Assembly (NCBI GenBank): GCA_030950865.1 | Contig: JAUZQR010000193.1 | Location: 1 to 6,572 of the forward strand | Length of the DNA: 6,572 nt | Direction: 5' to 3' | DNA from: Mariprofundaceae bacterium | GTDB taxonomy: Bacteria; Pseudomonadota; Zetaproteobacteria; Mariprofundales; Mariprofundaceae | Shown here: one piece after another, positions 6,255 through 6,572 of the stretch | Layout: each line of letters opens with the position of its first letter | Numbering within the stretch: the stretch's first letter is position 1 | Translations under genes and position numbers: made by a program | Notes under the pieces: generated by a model | Database searches by the model: none | Told to the model about the DNA's origin: nothing | What the model saw: the letters and a program-made list of their open reading frames with translations, nothing else

Positions 6255-6572
6255 TTACTGTGTTAATAAAAATTCTAATAAAGCTTTTTGTGCGTGCAGG
6301 CGGTTTTCCGCTTCATCCCAAACGATAGATTGAGTGCCATCGATGACACCCGCTGAAACTTCTTCGCCACGATGTGCAGGCAAACAATGCATAAAGAGAG
6401 CATCAGATTTGGCATGTGCCATTAAGCGTTCATCTACAATATAACCTGCAAAAGCTTTTTCGCGCTCTGCTTGCTCTTCTTCTTGTCCCATGGAAGCCCA
6501 AACATCCGTTGTGACCAAGTCCACACCCGATACTGCAGCGCGAACATCATGGGTGAATTCAATTTGAGCACC
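6255..6572 (-). CDS. argF: Ornithine carbamoyltransferase, C-terminal part (N-terminus beyond right edge)
   Basis: The frame is open from the right edge to a TAA at 6255, giving the last 105 residues of a protein usually a little over 300 long. The enzyme makes citrulline from ornithine and carbamoyl phosphate. The visible part is the ornithine-binding domain. [11 protein letters not shown] (window residues 21-31) matches the DxxxSMG ornithine motif, and [13 protein letters not shown] (60-72) contains the HCLPA motif whose cysteine takes part in catalysis. [20 protein letters not shown] is the normal C-terminal helix region. The GTG at 6524 could be read as a start, but the homologous sequence continues upstream of it to the window edge ([16 protein letters not shown]), so it is internal. 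It precedes argG by 12 bases in the same orientation. Confidence 0.95.
   Translation of the reverse strand, partial: GAQIEFTHDVRAAVSGVDLVTTDVWASMGQEEEQAEREKAFAGYIVDERLMAHAKSDALFMHCLPAHRGEEVSAGVIDGTQSIVWDEAENRLHAQKALLEFLLTQ

Noticed and set aside
1..6572. CRISPR arrays, insertion sequences, tRNA genes, integration sites, defence or toxin-antitoxin modules
   Set aside because: Nothing resembling direct repeat arrays, transposase motifs, tRNA cloverleaf sequence or small toxin/antitoxin pairs was seen on either strand; nearly all of the window is occupied by the eight genes.

Overview
The window reads as an ordinary chromosomal stretch of a proteobacterium of moderate to low GC. All eight genes lie on the minus strand, so transcription runs from the right edge to the left. 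The arginine genes, an Acr3/thioredoxin-type arsenic cassette and bacterial-type cytochrome b561 proteins fit many Gamma-, Beta- or Zetaproteobacteria. I cannot place it more precisely from sequence alone. I see no tRNA, rRNA, insertion sequence, CRISPR array or recombination site, and no gene-free stretch longer than about 100 bases.

In transcription order: (1) 6572-6255, the C-terminal third of ornithine carbamoyltransferase (argF), cut by the right edge. (2) 6242-5013, argininosuccinate synthase (argG), 12 bases downstream. (3) 5000-4416 and 4383-3724, two related four-helix cytochrome b561-type membrane proteins; the ribosome binding site of the first overlaps the argG stop codon. (4) 3724-3407, the arsenite-sensing repressor arsR, whose ATG overlaps the stop of the second cytochrome (TAATG). 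(5) A 61-base gap that contains a good sigma-70 type promoter covered by an inverted repeat, the probable ArsR operator. (6) 3345-2308, the arsenite efflux permease acr3, and 2305-1880, the thioredoxin-coupled arsenate reductase arsC, 2 bases apart. (7) A 96-base gap with a strong 31-base palindrome whose core matches the Crp/Fnr-type half-site pattern TGTGA-N6-TCACA. (8) 1783-695 and 647 to beyond the left edge, two exported TolB-like (PD40 repeat) beta-propeller proteins in tandem.

The arsenic genes form a complete minimal detoxification route. ArsC reduces arsenate to arsenite in the cytoplasm, Acr3 exports arsenite, and ArsR releases the acr3-arsC promoter when arsenite binds its CVC pair. 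The layout is unusual in that arsR has no visible promoter or ribosome binding site of its own. It appears to be made as the tail of an argF-argG-cytochrome-cytochrome transcript, while acr3-arsC has its own ArsR-controlled promoter. This would give steady, housekeeping-driven repressor and inducible effectors. Whether the cytochromes have a redox role linked to arsenic or are merely co-transcribed cannot be decided here. The TolB-like pair is probably a separate transcription unit with its own regulatory site.

I did not find a clearly new multi-gene system. The items most worth a second look are the cytochrome-arsR coupling, the His-rich periplasmic insert in the second cytochrome, the operator/promoter overlap, and the palindrome upstream of the TolB-like genes.
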